Shown in pieces: positions 16,557 through 25,201 of a stretch of 64,000 nucleotides of DNA. The stretch is from Pelomonas baiyunensis (GTDB lineage Bacteria > Pseudomonadota > Gammaproteobacteria > Burkholderiales > Burkholderiaceae_C): contig NZ_JBIGIB010000005.1 of assembly GCF_043555935.1 (NCBI RefSeq), positions 124,001-188,000 of the forward strand, written 5' to 3'. Below the pieces are notes generated by a model that saw nothing but the letters and a program-made list of their open reading frames with translations, searched no databases and had not been told where the DNA came from. Every line of letters starts with the position of its first letter. The stretch's first letter is position 1. Position numbers and translations under genes: made by a program.

Positions 16557-17039
16557 ATGGACAAGACTTGGCTGCACGAGCAGGTGCTGGCGCGTCTGGC
16601 GGAAGACCTGAGGCAGGCCGAACAGGCTGCACGCACCGCCCACGAGACGGCCACGCACGAAGAAAACATTGCCGAGAACAAATACGACACCCTCGGCCTG
16701 GAGGCCGCGTACCTCGCCACCGGCCAGGTGCGCCGCGCTGAAGCGATCGCCCAGGCGATGGCGGGCTGGCGGCGGTTTCGGCCGGCGGCGTACGACGCTG
16801 ACCGCGGCATCCAGCTCGGCGCCTGGGTGTGCCTTGTTGATGCGGCCGGCCAGCAGCAACAGCTCTATGTGGGCCCGCCGGGCGGCACCATGAGCTTGAC
16901 GCGGGGCGACCAGCGGGTTCAGGTCATCAGCCCCGACGCGCCGCTGGGCCAGGCGCTGCTGGGCAAGGTCGAGGGCGACGACGTCAGCCTGCAGTTGGGC
17001 GCCAGCCGCCAATGGTTTGAGGTGCTGTGGGCGGCCTGA
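16557..17039 (+). CDS. GreA/GreB-like transcription elongation factor family protein
   Basis: A 160-residue protein from ATG 16557, close to the usual 158 residues of GreA/GreB. The N-terminal half is a long charged helical region (LAEDLRQAEQAARTAHETAT, then EENKYDTLG-like), as expected for the coiled-coil that enters the RNA polymerase secondary channel. The C-terminal half ends in the Gre FKBP-like motif VQVISPDAPLGQALLGKVEG and DDVSLQL. The tip lacks the canonical spacing of GreA, so this is probably one of the Gre-like paralogues of betaproteobacteria rather than GreA itself. It likely binds RNA polymerase; the effect is not established. It is divergent from the MerR gene. Confidence 0.75.
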   Translation: MDKTWLHEQVLARLAEDLRQAEQAARTAHETATHEENIAENKYDTLGLEAAYLATGQVRRAEAIAQAMAGWRRFRPAAYDADRGIQLGAWVCLVDAAGQQQQLYVGPPGGTMSLTRGDQRVQVISPDAPLGQALLGKVEGDDVSLQLGASRQWFEVLWAA

Positions 17040-17054
17040 GGACGGTGTCCGGGC

Positions 17055-17085
17055 CGCCCGTTCAGCCGCCGTAGTTGAACGGGCG
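17055..17085. terminator. Bidirectional hairpin between convergent genes
   Basis: CGCCCGTTCA (17055-17064) and TGAACGGGCG (17076-17085) form a perfect 10-base-pair stem with an 11-base loop, placed between the Gre-like gene and the convergent unknown gene. No T-run follows on either strand, so termination is inferred from position and stem strength. Confidence 0.55.
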
Positions 17086-17090
17086 AGAGC

Positions 17091-17966
17091 TCAGCCCCGC
17101 CGCTCGAACCGCGGCCACAAGCGCTTGACCAACGCTGCAGCCTCGCTTTGCTCTTGCGCCGAGTACGGCGGATCCGCCGGTTTGGGTGGCGTCAGGCCGT
17201 TGAGGGGCGGCAGCACGTTCTTCAGGATCAGCAAGTCCATCAGCCGGGTGTACGCCGCCCGTTCCACGCGCGACTGGCCCAGGTCCTGCAGGACCATCAA
17301 CGGCACCACCATCTCCTCGCCGTGTTCGGCGTCGGCGCGCAGTGCCTGCAGCGCACGCGCCAGTTCGGCCGGCGTGCGGGTCTCGCGGTTGAGGCTGTCG
17401 TAGTAGGCCAGGCCCGCGCCGGGCACCTTGGCCTCCAGCGCGCGGGCCACCAGCGCGGGGTACTGCGCGCGCAGCTCAGGCGTGAGCGTCTGGCAATAGC
17501 GCTGGTTCTGGCGCTCCTTGTTGATCATCTCGGTCTGGGCCGATTGCGCCATGACGATGCGGTACTTCGGGTGCGTGCCATTGAGCATGGCCTCGACATC
17601 CCGTTCCGGGTTGCAGCCGGCAATCCGCCGCGCGGCTTCCAGCGCCTGCTCCGGGTCGCCGCTGTCGAGTGCGCGTTGCACCAAGGGGGCGTAGCCCGCC
17701 GAGCCGAAGCCCGGCTCGGCCGGTGACAGGGTGGCGAGTGCCGCGCCGCTGGCGGCCGTCGGTGTGGCCTCGGCAACCGACGGTGCCGCGCTGGCGGCGG
17801 CTGCTGCCTGGGGCAGGGCCAGGTGGCTGCCGCTCGCGCCCGGCGCTGACGCGGCATCGGCCGCGGCGGGCGCCGGGGCGCCGAGGCCATAGCCCTGCCA
17901 TGCGGCCCAGGCCAGCACGGCGACCGCGGCGGCGCCGCCCGCCGCCCACATCCGCCGCGCGCTCAT
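17091..17966 (-). CDS. Unknown protein with N-terminal membrane segment
   Basis: A 291-residue protein. Residues about 7-25 (MWAAGGAAAVAVLAWAAWQG) form a signal anchor, followed by a low-complexity Ala/Pro/Ser linker to about residue 85. The remaining 200 residues are helical and soluble, rich in Ala, Arg and Glu, with two Cys (AGCNPERD, QRYCQTL). No family is recognised; the helical repeats resemble Sel1/TPR-like folds only loosely. It would sit in the inner membrane with the domain in the periplasm. A block of imperfect short repeats lies just upstream of its start. Confidence 0.7.
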   Translation of the reverse strand: MSARRMWAAGGAAAVAVLAWAAWQGYGLGAPAPAAADAASAPGASGSHLALPQAAAAASAAPSVAEATPTAASGAALATLSPAEPGFGSAGYAPLVQRALDSGDPEQALEAARRIAGCNPERDVEAMLNGTHPKYRIVMAQSAQTEMINKERQNQRYCQTLTPELRAQYPALVARALEAKVPGAGLAYYDSLNRETRTPAELARALQALRADAEHGEEMVVPLMVLQDLGQSRVERAAYTRLMDLLILKNVLPPLNGLTPPKPADPPYSAQEQSEAAALVKRLWPRFERRG

Positions 17967-18015
17967 GCGAGGCGTCCAGCCCGTGTGGCCTGCGAGGGCC
18001 GGGCGTGGGTACAGC

Positions 18016-18080
18016 CGGGGAGAGGGCCGGCGAGAGGGCTGGGGAGCAGGTCAGCGAGAGGGCCCGCAAGAGGGCCGCAG
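18016..18080. repeat. Imperfect tandem GAGAGGGC-type repeats
   Basis: The unit GAGAGGGC or AAGAGGGC recurs four times within 65 bases, with spacings of roughly 14-28 bases. It lies in the leader region of the minus-strand gene 17091-17966, upstream of its start codon. The rest of 17967-18208 shows no gene. Confidence 0.5.
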
Positions 18081-18208
18081 CAAGTAGTCATTCGCATCGT
18101 GGCACTGGGGCGAAGGAAACGGTGCGGCGAGCATAGCCACGCGTGTGCCCAGTTGACCTCAACTTCGCCCTGCCACCCTGCCATCCTGGGGGGACGGCCG
18201 CGTGGCCC

Positions 18209-18982
18209 TCAGTTGCGGCCGGCCATCACGCCGCCGTCCACGTCCCAGATCGCGCCGGTCACCCAGGAGGCGTGGTCGGACAGCAGGAAGCTCACCACAT
18301 GGGCCACGTCCGCCGGCGTGCCGACCCGGCCGATCGGGTGGAAGGCGTTGAAGCCCTGCAGGGTCTCGTGCACCTGCGTCTTCGGGATGAAGCCTTCGTA
18401 GATCGGCGTTTGCACCACCGCCGGTGACACCGCGTTGACGCGGATGCGGTGCGGCGCCAGCTCCATGGCCAGGTGCTGCGTCAGCGCATGCAGGCCCGCC
18501 TTGGCCATGGAGTAGGCCGACGACGGCGTGGCCGCAATGGCCTGCCGCGCCCACATCGAGCCGATGTTGACGATGGCGCCGGGCCGGCCCTGGGCCACCC
18601 ATTGCGACGCCACTTGTTGGGTGAGGAAGAAGGTGGCCTGGTTCAGCTGCATGTACATCTCGTAGTCCGCTGCCTGGTGCTCCAGAAAGGGCTTGGGGAA
18701 GAACACGCCTGCGGCGTTGACCAGCAGGTCGACGTCGGCGTGCTCGGCCGCGAGGGTCTGCCGCAGGGCCGCGACGCCGGCGGGGCTGGCGAGGTCGGCC
18801 GTGATCGCCTCCACTGGGCCCAGCGTGGCGAGTGCCTCGCGGGCCGCGGCGGCCTTGTCGGCGCGGTGGCCCACGACGACGGCGCGACCGCCTTGCGCCA
18901 GCACCTGGCGTGCGACTTCCAGCCCCATGCCGCTGGTGCCGCCGATGACCAACAGTTTCTTTCCTTCAAATGATGTGCTCAT
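18209..18982 (-). CDS. Short-chain dehydrogenase/reductase
   Basis: A 257-residue classical SDR from ATG 18982. The cofactor motif is GGTSGMG (about residues 14-20), with HRADK after strand 2 suggesting NADP preference. NAAG is near residue 89 and the catalytic SSAYSMAKAG has the Tyr-x3-Lys pair. The C-terminus ends DVDGGVMAGRN. The substrate cannot be told from sequence. It is divergent from a LysR-type regulator with 143 bases between, the usual arrangement in which the LysR protein controls the neighbouring reductase. Confidence 0.9.
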   Translation of the reverse strand: MSTSFEGKKLLVIGGTSGMGLEVARQVLAQGGRAVVVGHRADKAAAAREALATLGPVEAITADLASPAGVAALRQTLAAEHADVDLLVNAAGVFFPKPFLEHQAADYEMYMQLNQATFFLTQQVASQWVAQGRPGAIVNIGSMWARQAIAATPSSAYSMAKAGLHALTQHLAMELAPHRIRVNAVSPAVVQTPIYEGFIPKTQVHETLQGFNAFHPIGRVGTPADVAHVVSFLLSDHASWVTGAIWDVDGGVMAGRN

Positions 18983-19125
18983 GATTGCCTTTCAACTCGG
19001 TTGGAGACGCCGGCCTCACGAAAGTGCGCTTTGCATACGGGCCGAACGGAGTGAATTCTTTGGAAAGCGCGCACGCCCGACAAACCAGATAAATTGCGCC
19101 ATCGACAAAGAAAAACTTTTGCGAC

Positions 19126-20040
19126 ATGACGAAGCTGGTGCACCTGAACGCCTTGCGGGCCCTGGAGGCCAGCGCCCGCCACCGCAGCTTTGCGGCCGCT
19201 GCTGCTGAGCTGCATGTGACGCCGGCGGCGGTGGGCCAGTTGGTGCGCACGTTGGAAGCCTGGCTGGGCACGCCGGTGTTCCATCGCAGCAGCAGCGGGC
19301 GTGAGCGGCTGGTGCCGACCGAGGCGACGGAACTCGCGCTGGCGGACATCCGCGCCGGCTTGGACCGGCTCACGCTGGGGCTGGAGCGGCTGAAGGAGGG
19401 CTCGCCCCACGGCGTGTTGACGGTGACCGTGAGCCCGGCGTTCGCCGCCAAGTGGCTGCTGCCGAGGATCGACAGCTTCCACCGCGCCTGGCCTGACACC
19501 GAGGTGCGGCTGGACACCAGCTTGAAGCCGGTGGACCTGGCCGCGCACGGGGTGGACATCGGCGTGCGCTACGGTGCGGGCCAGTGGCCCGGGTTCACGG
19601 CCGAGAAGCTGCTGGAGGAGGAGATCTACCCGGTCTGCTCCCCCCGCTGGCTGGAGGGTGCGCGCCGGCTGCGCCGCCCGAGCGACCTGCTGGCTGAGAC
19701 ACTGATCCATGACCTGTCGATGGACGGCGACGCCGGGTTCCCGACCTGGGCGGCCTGGCTGCGCGCAGCGGGCGTGACCGGGGCGCCGCGCGGGCGTGGC
19801 ACGCGCATCAACAACGCAGCGGCCGTGCTGCAGGCGGCCGTCGAGGGGCAGGGCGTGGCCCTGGGCCGCAGCGTGATGGCGCGCGACGACGTGGCCAGCG
19901 GGCGGCTGGTGCGCCTGTTCCCGCAGGTGTCGTTCTCGTCACCGCGGGCCTACTTCATCGTGTACCGCCCGCAGTGCAGCGGCGTGCCGCGACTTCAGGC
20001 GTTTCGGGATTGGCTGCTGGAGCAAGCGCGGAGCCGCTGA
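19126..20040 (+). CDS. LysR-family regulator (GcvA-like)
   Basis: A 304-residue protein, the standard LysR length, from ATG 19126. The N-terminal winged helix covers about residues 6-65 (LNALRALEASARHRSFAAAA, LHVTPAAVGQLVRTLEAWLG), and the effector-binding domain spans 90-300 (GVLTVTVSPAFAAKWLLPRI). The wording resembles the GcvA/AmpR-like subgroup. It most likely controls the divergent SDR gene. The intergenic region contains GTGCGCTTT and a related inverted AAAGCGCGCAC, compatible with LysR half-sites. The inducer is unknown. Confidence 0.9.
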   Translation: MTKLVHLNALRALEASARHRSFAAAAAELHVTPAAVGQLVRTLEAWLGTPVFHRSSSGRERLVPTEATELALADIRAGLDRLTLGLERLKEGSPHGVLTVTVSPAFAAKWLLPRIDSFHRAWPDTEVRLDTSLKPVDLAAHGVDIGVRYGAGQWPGFTAEKLLEEEIYPVCSPRWLEGARRLRRPSDLLAETLIHDLSMDGDAGFPTWAAWLRAAGVTGAPRGRGTRINNAAAVLQAAVEGQGVALGRSVMARDDVASGRLVRLFPQVSFSSPRAYFIVYRPQCSGVPRLQAFRDWLLEQARSR

Positions 20041-20100
20041 CGCCTGGCCATGGCGTTAGCCTTTGGGCGGCGTGAACCGCCCTGCACCGGCCGGTGTGCC

Positions 20101-21180
20101 TCAGCGTGTGCCCACCGCCTCGGCGTGGGCCCTCAGGCAGTGCACCTCGGCCGCCCGGTAGGGCGTGCCGTCGGTGTGCAGCACGTCGTGAAACCAGGTC
20201 CAGATGCCGTCGGGCATGCGGTTGTACGGGTGCACCCAGCTGCCCCACGGGTAGCGGGTTTGCGACAGGCCGTCCACAAAGCCCCAATTGATCATGCCCA
20301 CGCGGTGCTGTGCGGCCACGGGCAGGGCGGTGTCGAACGCGGAGCCCTGGCTGCGTGCCATGTACTCGGTGCACAGCAACGGGCGGCCCCAGGTTTGCAG
20401 CTGGCGGATGCGGGCTTCCAGCTTCTCGGGCCACGAGTAGTCGTGGAAGCTGGTCACATCGCTTTGCGTGAGCTGGGTGCGCTGGATGGGGCTGAGCGTG
20501 GTGCTGGTGGCGGACCAGTCCTCCCCGATCCAGACGCCGCTGGTGAGCGGCTGCGAGGGCGCCGCGCTGCGGGCCCAGTCGAACACCAGGGGCAGCAGCG
20601 CGGTGACGGCTTCGGTCTTGCGCGGGGTTTCCACCGCGTCATAAAAGCCAAAGCCGCCGCCGCTGTTGTCCGGCTCGTTCCACACGTCCCACACCGCCAC
20701 GCGCGGGTCTTGGGCGAAGTGGCCCACGATGTCTTGCACGTAGCCGCGCAGGCTGTCCAGGTGCTGTTCGTAGCTGTTCAGGATGACAGCGCCAGGCCCC
20801 TGCACCCAGCCGCTGTTGTGCACGCCGGGAATGGGCGGGCGCTGCGGGCCGAGGTGGTGCACCGGGCTCCAGCAGGAATCGAACAGCACGAACATCGCGC
20901 GGATGCCGTGGCGCTCGGCAACCGTCAGGAAGCGGTCAATGCGGCGCTTGAAGTCGGCCGCGTCGGCGCGCCACAGCGCGTCGTGCAGGAACACCCGCAT
21001 CATGTTCATGCCCAGGCCGGCGGCCCAGCCGAGCTCGAGGTCGATGCGGGCTTCGTCCAGGTCTTGCCAGAGGGCCAGCTGGTTGATGGCGTTGGCGGGC
21101 ACGTAGTTGGCGCCCAGCGGCAGGGGTTGGCGTTGAAACCAGTCGTGCGCGGCCTGCGCGGTCCAGGGGGAAGGGGTCAT
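20101..21180 (-). CDS. Clan GH-A glycoside hydrolase (1,4-beta-xylanase-like)
   Basis: A 359-residue (beta/alpha)8-barrel protein. ATG 21180 begins MTPSPWTAQAAHDWFQ, the usual start of this family; a GTG 57 bases upstream is also in frame. VWDVWNEPDN carries the acid/base Glu after strand 4 and LLCTEYMARS the nucleophile Glu after strand 7, the clan GH-A pattern. LGANYVPANAINQL and FDSCWSPVHH match proteins automatically named 1,4-beta-xylanase; the exact GH family is not certain (GH5-like or a related unclassified group). No signal peptide is visible, so it may act on imported oligosaccharides. It is divergent from an ArsR-like regulator 277 bases away, at the left boundary of the polysaccharide locus. 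Confidence 0.8.
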   Translation of the reverse strand: MTPSPWTAQAAHDWFQRQPLPLGANYVPANAINQLALWQDLDEARIDLELGWAAGLGMNMMRVFLHDALWRADAADFKRRIDRFLTVAERHGIRAMFVLFDSCWSPVHHLGPQRPPIPGVHNSGWVQGPGAVILNSYEQHLDSLRGYVQDIVGHFAQDPRVAVWDVWNEPDNSGGGFGFYDAVETPRKTEAVTALLPLVFDWARSAAPSQPLTSGVWIGEDWSATSTTLSPIQRTQLTQSDVTSFHDYSWPEKLEARIRQLQTWGRPLLCTEYMARSQGSAFDTALPVAAQHRVGMINWGFVDGLSQTRYPWGSWVHPYNRMPDGIWTWFHDVLHTDGTPYRAAEVHCLRAHAEAVGTR

Positions 21181-21457
21181 GTCAAAGGCCAGGGTGATGG
21201 GCCGGGCTGCGCTCCGGGCCGGGGTGGCGCGCAGCACGGCAAAGACCGGCGGGCGGTCGGGATCGAGGCGTTGCCGCCTCCGGAGGAACGGGAATGGGGG
21301 CGTTTGTCGCGAATGCAGCCGGAACGAAGCGCGCCGCTGCGAGCGCCCTGTTCGGTGGGAGTGGTGCCAAGCTCACCTGGGGTAGACGAGTGCCAGCGGG
21401 GGTGGGCGCCCGTCCATAAAATCGCGAGCTTCTTGGAAACAAAGACCGGGGTCGGGG

Positions 21458-22444
21458 ATGGCAATCGACGGTGGGCGCGTGTTGATGGTGGACGGCGAGT
21501 CCGTCGTGCCGGTGGCCAAGGCGCTGGCGCTGGAAACACGCCAGGCCATCCTGGGCCTGCTGACCAACCAGGTGCTGAACGTGAGCGACCTGGCGGAGGC
21601 GATGAACCTGCCGCACTCCACCATCAGCTCCAACATCAACCTGCTGCAGGCCGTGGGCCTGGTGGCGGTGGAAACCGAGCCCGGCACGCGCGGCACGCAA
21701 AAGCTCTGCCGCAAACGCTACGACGCCATCCTCATCCAGCTGCCCGGCGCGGCGGTGGAGCAAGACGCCGATGTGGTGTCCATCAGCATGCCCATCGGCA
21801 GCTACCGGCACGTGGAGGCCAAGCCCACCTGCGGGCTGGTGAGCGAGAACAAGATCATCGGCATGCTGGACGACACGCGCAGCTTCTTCGAGCCGGAGCA
21901 CGTGAACGCGCAGCTGATCTGGTTCGCGCAGGACGGCTACATCGAATACGCGCTGCCCAACAACCTGCCGTTCGGTGCCAGCCCGAAGTCCATCCAGCTC
22001 AGCGTGGAGATCTGCTCCGAGGCGCCGCAGTTCAACCCCGACTGGCCCAGCGACATCACGCTGTGGGTGAACGACGTGGAGGTGGGCACCTGGACCTGCC
22101 CCGGTGACTACGGCGGCACGCGGGCCGCGTTCACGCCCGACTGGTGGCCGCTGGAGCGCACCACGCATGGGCTGCTCAAGCAATGGACCGTGAGCGAAGC
22201 CGGCACCTTGATCGACGGCGTGCACCTGTCGGGCGTGACCATCGAGCAGCTGCAGCTCACCCGCGCCAACCACATCAAGGTGCGCTTCGGCGTGAAGCCC
22301 GATGCCAAGCACCGCGGCGGCCTCAATCTGTTCGGCCGCAAGTTCGGCAACTACCCGCAAGACTTGCTGACGCGCATTGCCTTCACCCCGGCGCGCGCGC
22401 ATGACGACGCCGCGGCCAAGGCGCCGCCTCGAACTACCGTTTGA
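21458..22444 (+). CDS. ArsR-like winged-helix regulator with large C-terminal domain
   Basis: A 328-residue protein from ATG 21458. Residues about 15-90 are an ArsR-type winged helix (ALALETRQAILGLL, LAEAMNLPHSTISSNINLLQ). The remaining 230 residues are beta-rich with many Trp and Pro (LIWFAQDGYIEYALPNNLPF, DITLWVNDVEVGTWTCPGDY), unlike the short ArsR family, and could be a jelly-roll sugar-binding module. ArsR-like proteins of this extended type occur near plant-polysaccharide genes, so sugar or oligosaccharide sensing is a reasonable inference. It is divergent from the GH-A gene and convergent, with a 16-base gap, to the GH43 lipoprotein gene. Confidence 0.8.
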   Translation: MAIDGGRVLMVDGESVVPVAKALALETRQAILGLLTNQVLNVSDLAEAMNLPHSTISSNINLLQAVGLVAVETEPGTRGTQKLCRKRYDAILIQLPGAAVEQDADVVSISMPIGSYRHVEAKPTCGLVSENKIIGMLDDTRSFFEPEHVNAQLIWFAQDGYIEYALPNNLPFGASPKSIQLSVEICSEAPQFNPDWPSDITLWVNDVEVGTWTCPGDYGGTRAAFTPDWWPLERTTHGLLKQWTVSEAGTLIDGVHLSGVTIEQLQLTRANHIKVRFGVKPDAKHRGGLNLFGRKFGNYPQDLLTRIAFTPARAHDDAAAKAPPRTTV

Positions 22445-22460
22445 GCGCACGGCTTCGGCC

Positions 22461-23480
22461 TCAGGGCATGAGGCTGGGGCCGGTCACCGTGGGCACGCCG
22501 TTCACCCAGTCCACCTTGTCGATGTACAGGTAGCGCACTGAACCGCGCGCGCCGCTGGCCGTGACCTGCCAGGCGGCATAGGCCATGTAGTCAGTGCCGC
22601 CCACGTTGAACAGTGCGTTGTGGCCAGGCCCGATCAGCGGCGGCGTGCTGGTGAGGTTGCTTTTCAGCACCGGGTTGCCCGGGTGCAGCGTGCACGGGCC
22701 CATCGGGCTGGTGCAGTGGGCCAGGCCCAGCGCGTAGGCGGCTGAGTCGTAGGCGTTGCCCGAGTAGAAGAGCTGGTAGGCGCCGTCGCGCTTCCACATG
22801 AAGGGCGCCTCGATCACGTGGGCCGCCCAGGCCTCGGTGTTGCGGAACAGCGGCACGGCCGGGCCGGCGAGGCTCAGGCCGTCAGCACTCAGCTTTTGCG
22901 CGTAAAGCGTGGTGGGCTGGCCGCAGCAGTTGCCGTCGTTCTTGGCGTAGAGGTAGAGCTGGCCGTCGCTGTCGAGAAAGGGGCTCGCGTCGATGGTGCC
23001 GCCCTCGGCCACCTGGCACAGCAGCGGTGCGTTGCGCTTGTCCACAAAGGGGCCGGCTGGCTGCGTGCCCTCGGCCACGCCCACGCACTGCTTGCCGCTG
23101 GCGTTGTCGCGGCCCGTGTAATAGAGCAGGTAGCGGTTGGCGGCGAGCTTGAGCACCTCGGGTGCCCAGATGTCGGGCGTGGCAGCACGCACCCAGGGGG
23201 CGAGGGTGGGCATGGCGTCGGGCTGGCGCGTCCAGTTCACGCGGTTGGCGGAGCTGAGCAGCTGCACATGCGCGCCGTTGCCGTTGGTGGCGTAGGCGTA
23301 GCTGGTGGCGCCGTCCACCAGCACGAAGGGATCGGGGAAGTCGCCAATGCTGCTGGTGGTGGCGAGGTTGGGCGTGGGTGTGGCGGGCGCCGGGCTGGCG
23401 CCGCCGCCGCTGCCGCCGCAAGCGGTGAGGCTGTGGGCCAGCAGCCAGGCCAGGCCCAGGGTGGCGAGGGGGTGTTTCAT
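22461..23480 (-). CDS. GH43 glycosidase lipoprotein
   Basis: A 339-residue protein starting at ATG 23480, overlapping the halogenase stop as ATGA. The lipobox LTAC puts the lipidated Cys at residue 21, followed by a Gly/Pro linker, so it is membrane-anchored. The five-bladed GH43 propeller shows the catalytic base Asp50 (GDFPDPFV), pKa-modulating Asp164 (TIDASPF) and acid Glu224 (VIEAPFM). GH43 enzymes act as beta-xylosidases, alpha-L-arabinofuranosidases or arabinanases; the exact specificity cannot be read here. It is the last gene of the TonB receptor/halogenase-like/GH43 unit. Confidence 0.9.
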   Translation of the reverse strand: MKHPLATLGLAWLLAHSLTACGGSGGGASPAPATPTPNLATTSSIGDFPDPFVLVDGATSYAYATNGNGAHVQLLSSANRVNWTRQPDAMPTLAPWVRAATPDIWAPEVLKLAANRYLLYYTGRDNASGKQCVGVAEGTQPAGPFVDKRNAPLLCQVAEGGTIDASPFLDSDGQLYLYAKNDGNCCGQPTTLYAQKLSADGLSLAGPAVPLFRNTEAWAAHVIEAPFMWKRDGAYQLFYSGNAYDSAAYALGLAHCTSPMGPCTLHPGNPVLKSNLTSTPPLIGPGHNALFNVGGTDYMAYAAWQVTASGARGSVRYLYIDKVDWVNGVPTVTGPSLMP

Positions 23481-25084
23481 GCGGTGGGTTCCAGAGGGTG
23501 AGCCGTGGGGGCCATGCGGGAGGCGAGGGCCGTGGGGGCGGGGGCTGGGCAGTGCCGGGCGATGTAGGCCTCGTGCGTGGGCATCTGTGGCACGCAGCGT
23601 TGGATGATGTCGCGGGTGTTCTGCAGGTGGTGTCGCACGGCGTGGTCGTCCACCACATCCACCAGTGGAAAGTAGCCCTCGGCGCGCAGCCCCTGGCCGT
23701 GCATGACCTGCAGCCAGCTCACCTCGGTGAAGAGCTCGTCCGCTTCGCGGAACACGCGGCCGTGGGCGCGGTAGAGGTCCATCTTGGCGCGCAGCGTGTC
23801 GGGGATGCTCAGCTGCCGGCAGTGGCGCCAGAAGGGGCTGTCGTCGCGCAGGGTCTGGTGGTAGTGCAGCACCAGGAAGTCGCGGATGCGTTCCCACTCG
23901 AAGCGGGCCTGGCGGTTGTACTCGGCAATCACCACGGGGTTGAATCCGCGGTCCGGGAAGAACTGCAGCAGCTTCAGCAGCGCCGTGTGCACGAGGTGGA
24001 TGCTGGTGGACTCCAGCGGCTCCATGAAGCCGGCCGCCAGGCCCAGTGCCAGCACGTTGCCCACCCAGGGTTGCTTGCGCATGCCGGTGGTGAAGCGCAG
24101 CGTGCGCGGCTCGGCCAGCGGCTCGCCGTCGAGGTTCGTCAGCAGCAGGTGCGTGGCTTCGTCCTCGCTCATGAAGCGGCTGCAGAACACGTGCCCGTTG
24201 CCGATGCGGTGCTGCAATGGAATGCGCCACTGCCAGCCCGCCGTGTGCGCGGTGGAGCGGGTGAAGGGCAGCAGCTGCGGCGCCGGTGCGCAGGGCACGG
24301 CAATGGCGCGGTCGCAGGGCAGCAGGTCGCTCCAGTCCTCGAAGCCGCTCTTCAGCGTTTGCTCGATCAGCAGCCCCTGAAAGCCTGAGCAGTCCAGGAA
24401 GAAGTCGCCCGCCACCACGGCGCCGCTGGCCAGTTGCACGCTGCGCACATGACCGTTGTGATGCTGGTGCACCTGCACGACTCGGCCCTCGGTGCGCTGC
24501 ACACCGCGGCCCTCGCTCACGCGGCGCAGGAAGCGGGCGTAGAGGTGGGCGTCGAAGTGGAAGGCATAGGCGATGTCGGCCAGCGGCGAGGGGCCGAACT
24601 CGGTGGTGGGGCGCATGAAGCGCCCGGCGAGTGCCGCCTGGTGGCCGATGGAATAGTCGTCCAGGTCTTGCGCGGTACCGCGCTGCCAGTGCTTTTGCCA
24701 GTAGTCCTCAAACCGGGTGGAGTGCAACGCCTGCCCGAACCAGCCAAAGCCATGGAAGTAGCGGTGGCCGCGCTCGCGCCAGTTCACGAACTCGATGCCC
24801 AGCTTGAAGGTGCCCTGCGTTTCTCGCAGGAACTCGTTCTCGTCCAGCCCCACGGCTTTGTTGAACTGCTGGATCATCGGGATGGTGGCTTCCCCCACCC
24901 CCACGGTGCCGATGTCGTCTGACTCCACCAGCTCGATCTGCACCCGGCCCCGCAGCACCTTGGACAAAGCGGCCGCCGCCATCCAGCCGGCCGTGCCGCC
25001 GCCCACGATGACGAGCTTGCGCAGCAGCGGGCCGTCGGCGTTGGCCGCGGGGGCGGAGGCATCGTGGAGCAGCGGTTCAGCCAT
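23477..25084 (-). CDS. Tryptophan-halogenase-family flavoprotein
   Basis: A 535-residue protein from ATG 25084; a GTG at 25105 is also possible. The FAD-binding motif VGGGTAGW lies near residues 27-34, the catalytic-type lysine of flavin-dependent halogenases is in GTFKLG (about residue 94), the signature AGWQWRIP matches WxWxIP, and FMEPLESTS carries the conserved Glu. Characterised members halogenate free tryptophan or indoles, but close homologues beside TonB receptors have poorly known substrates. It follows the TonB receptor gene by 117 bases and overlaps the GH43 gene, tying it to glycan uptake by context. One of four such proteins in this window. Confidence 0.9.
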   Translation of the reverse strand: MAEPLLHDASAPAANADGPLLRKLVIVGGGTAGWMAAAALSKVLRGRVQIELVESDDIGTVGVGEATIPMIQQFNKAVGLDENEFLRETQGTFKLGIEFVNWRERGHRYFHGFGWFGQALHSTRFEDYWQKHWQRGTAQDLDDYSIGHQAALAGRFMRPTTEFGPSPLADIAYAFHFDAHLYARFLRRVSEGRGVQRTEGRVVQVHQHHNGHVRSVQLASGAVVAGDFFLDCSGFQGLLIEQTLKSGFEDWSDLLPCDRAIAVPCAPAPQLLPFTRSTAHTAGWQWRIPLQHRIGNGHVFCSRFMSEDEATHLLLTNLDGEPLAEPRTLRFTTGMRKQPWVGNVLALGLAAGFMEPLESTSIHLVHTALLKLLQFFPDRGFNPVVIAEYNRQARFEWERIRDFLVLHYHQTLRDDSPFWRHCRQLSIPDTLRAKMDLYRAHGRVFREADELFTEVSWLQVMHGQGLRAEGYFPLVDVVDDHAVRHHLQNTRDIIQRCVPQMPTHEAYIARHCPAPAPTALASRMAPTAHPLEPTA

Positions 25085-25201
25085 GGCGGGTCGGGGTGGG
25101 GTCACCGGGGCGTGTCAAAAAAGGCCGTGCGGCCATTCGGGAGGAAGGGTCCGCACGGCAACTCTCGCCCTGATGAGAGATCGTTGGAACCAGTGCGGCG
25201 T

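Noticed and set aside
14447..16741. Long plus-strand open frame opposite the VIT/VWA and MerR genes
   Set aside because: Mirror frame; both minus-strand genes have clear domains.
16557..17039. Naming the Gre-like protein greA or greB
   Set aside because: Only the C-terminal motif and general build match; the N-terminal coiled-coil differs, and a housekeeping gre gene would be expected elsewhere.
18016..18080. CRISPR array
   Set aside because: Units are short, imperfect and unevenly spaced, with no spacers or cas genes nearby.
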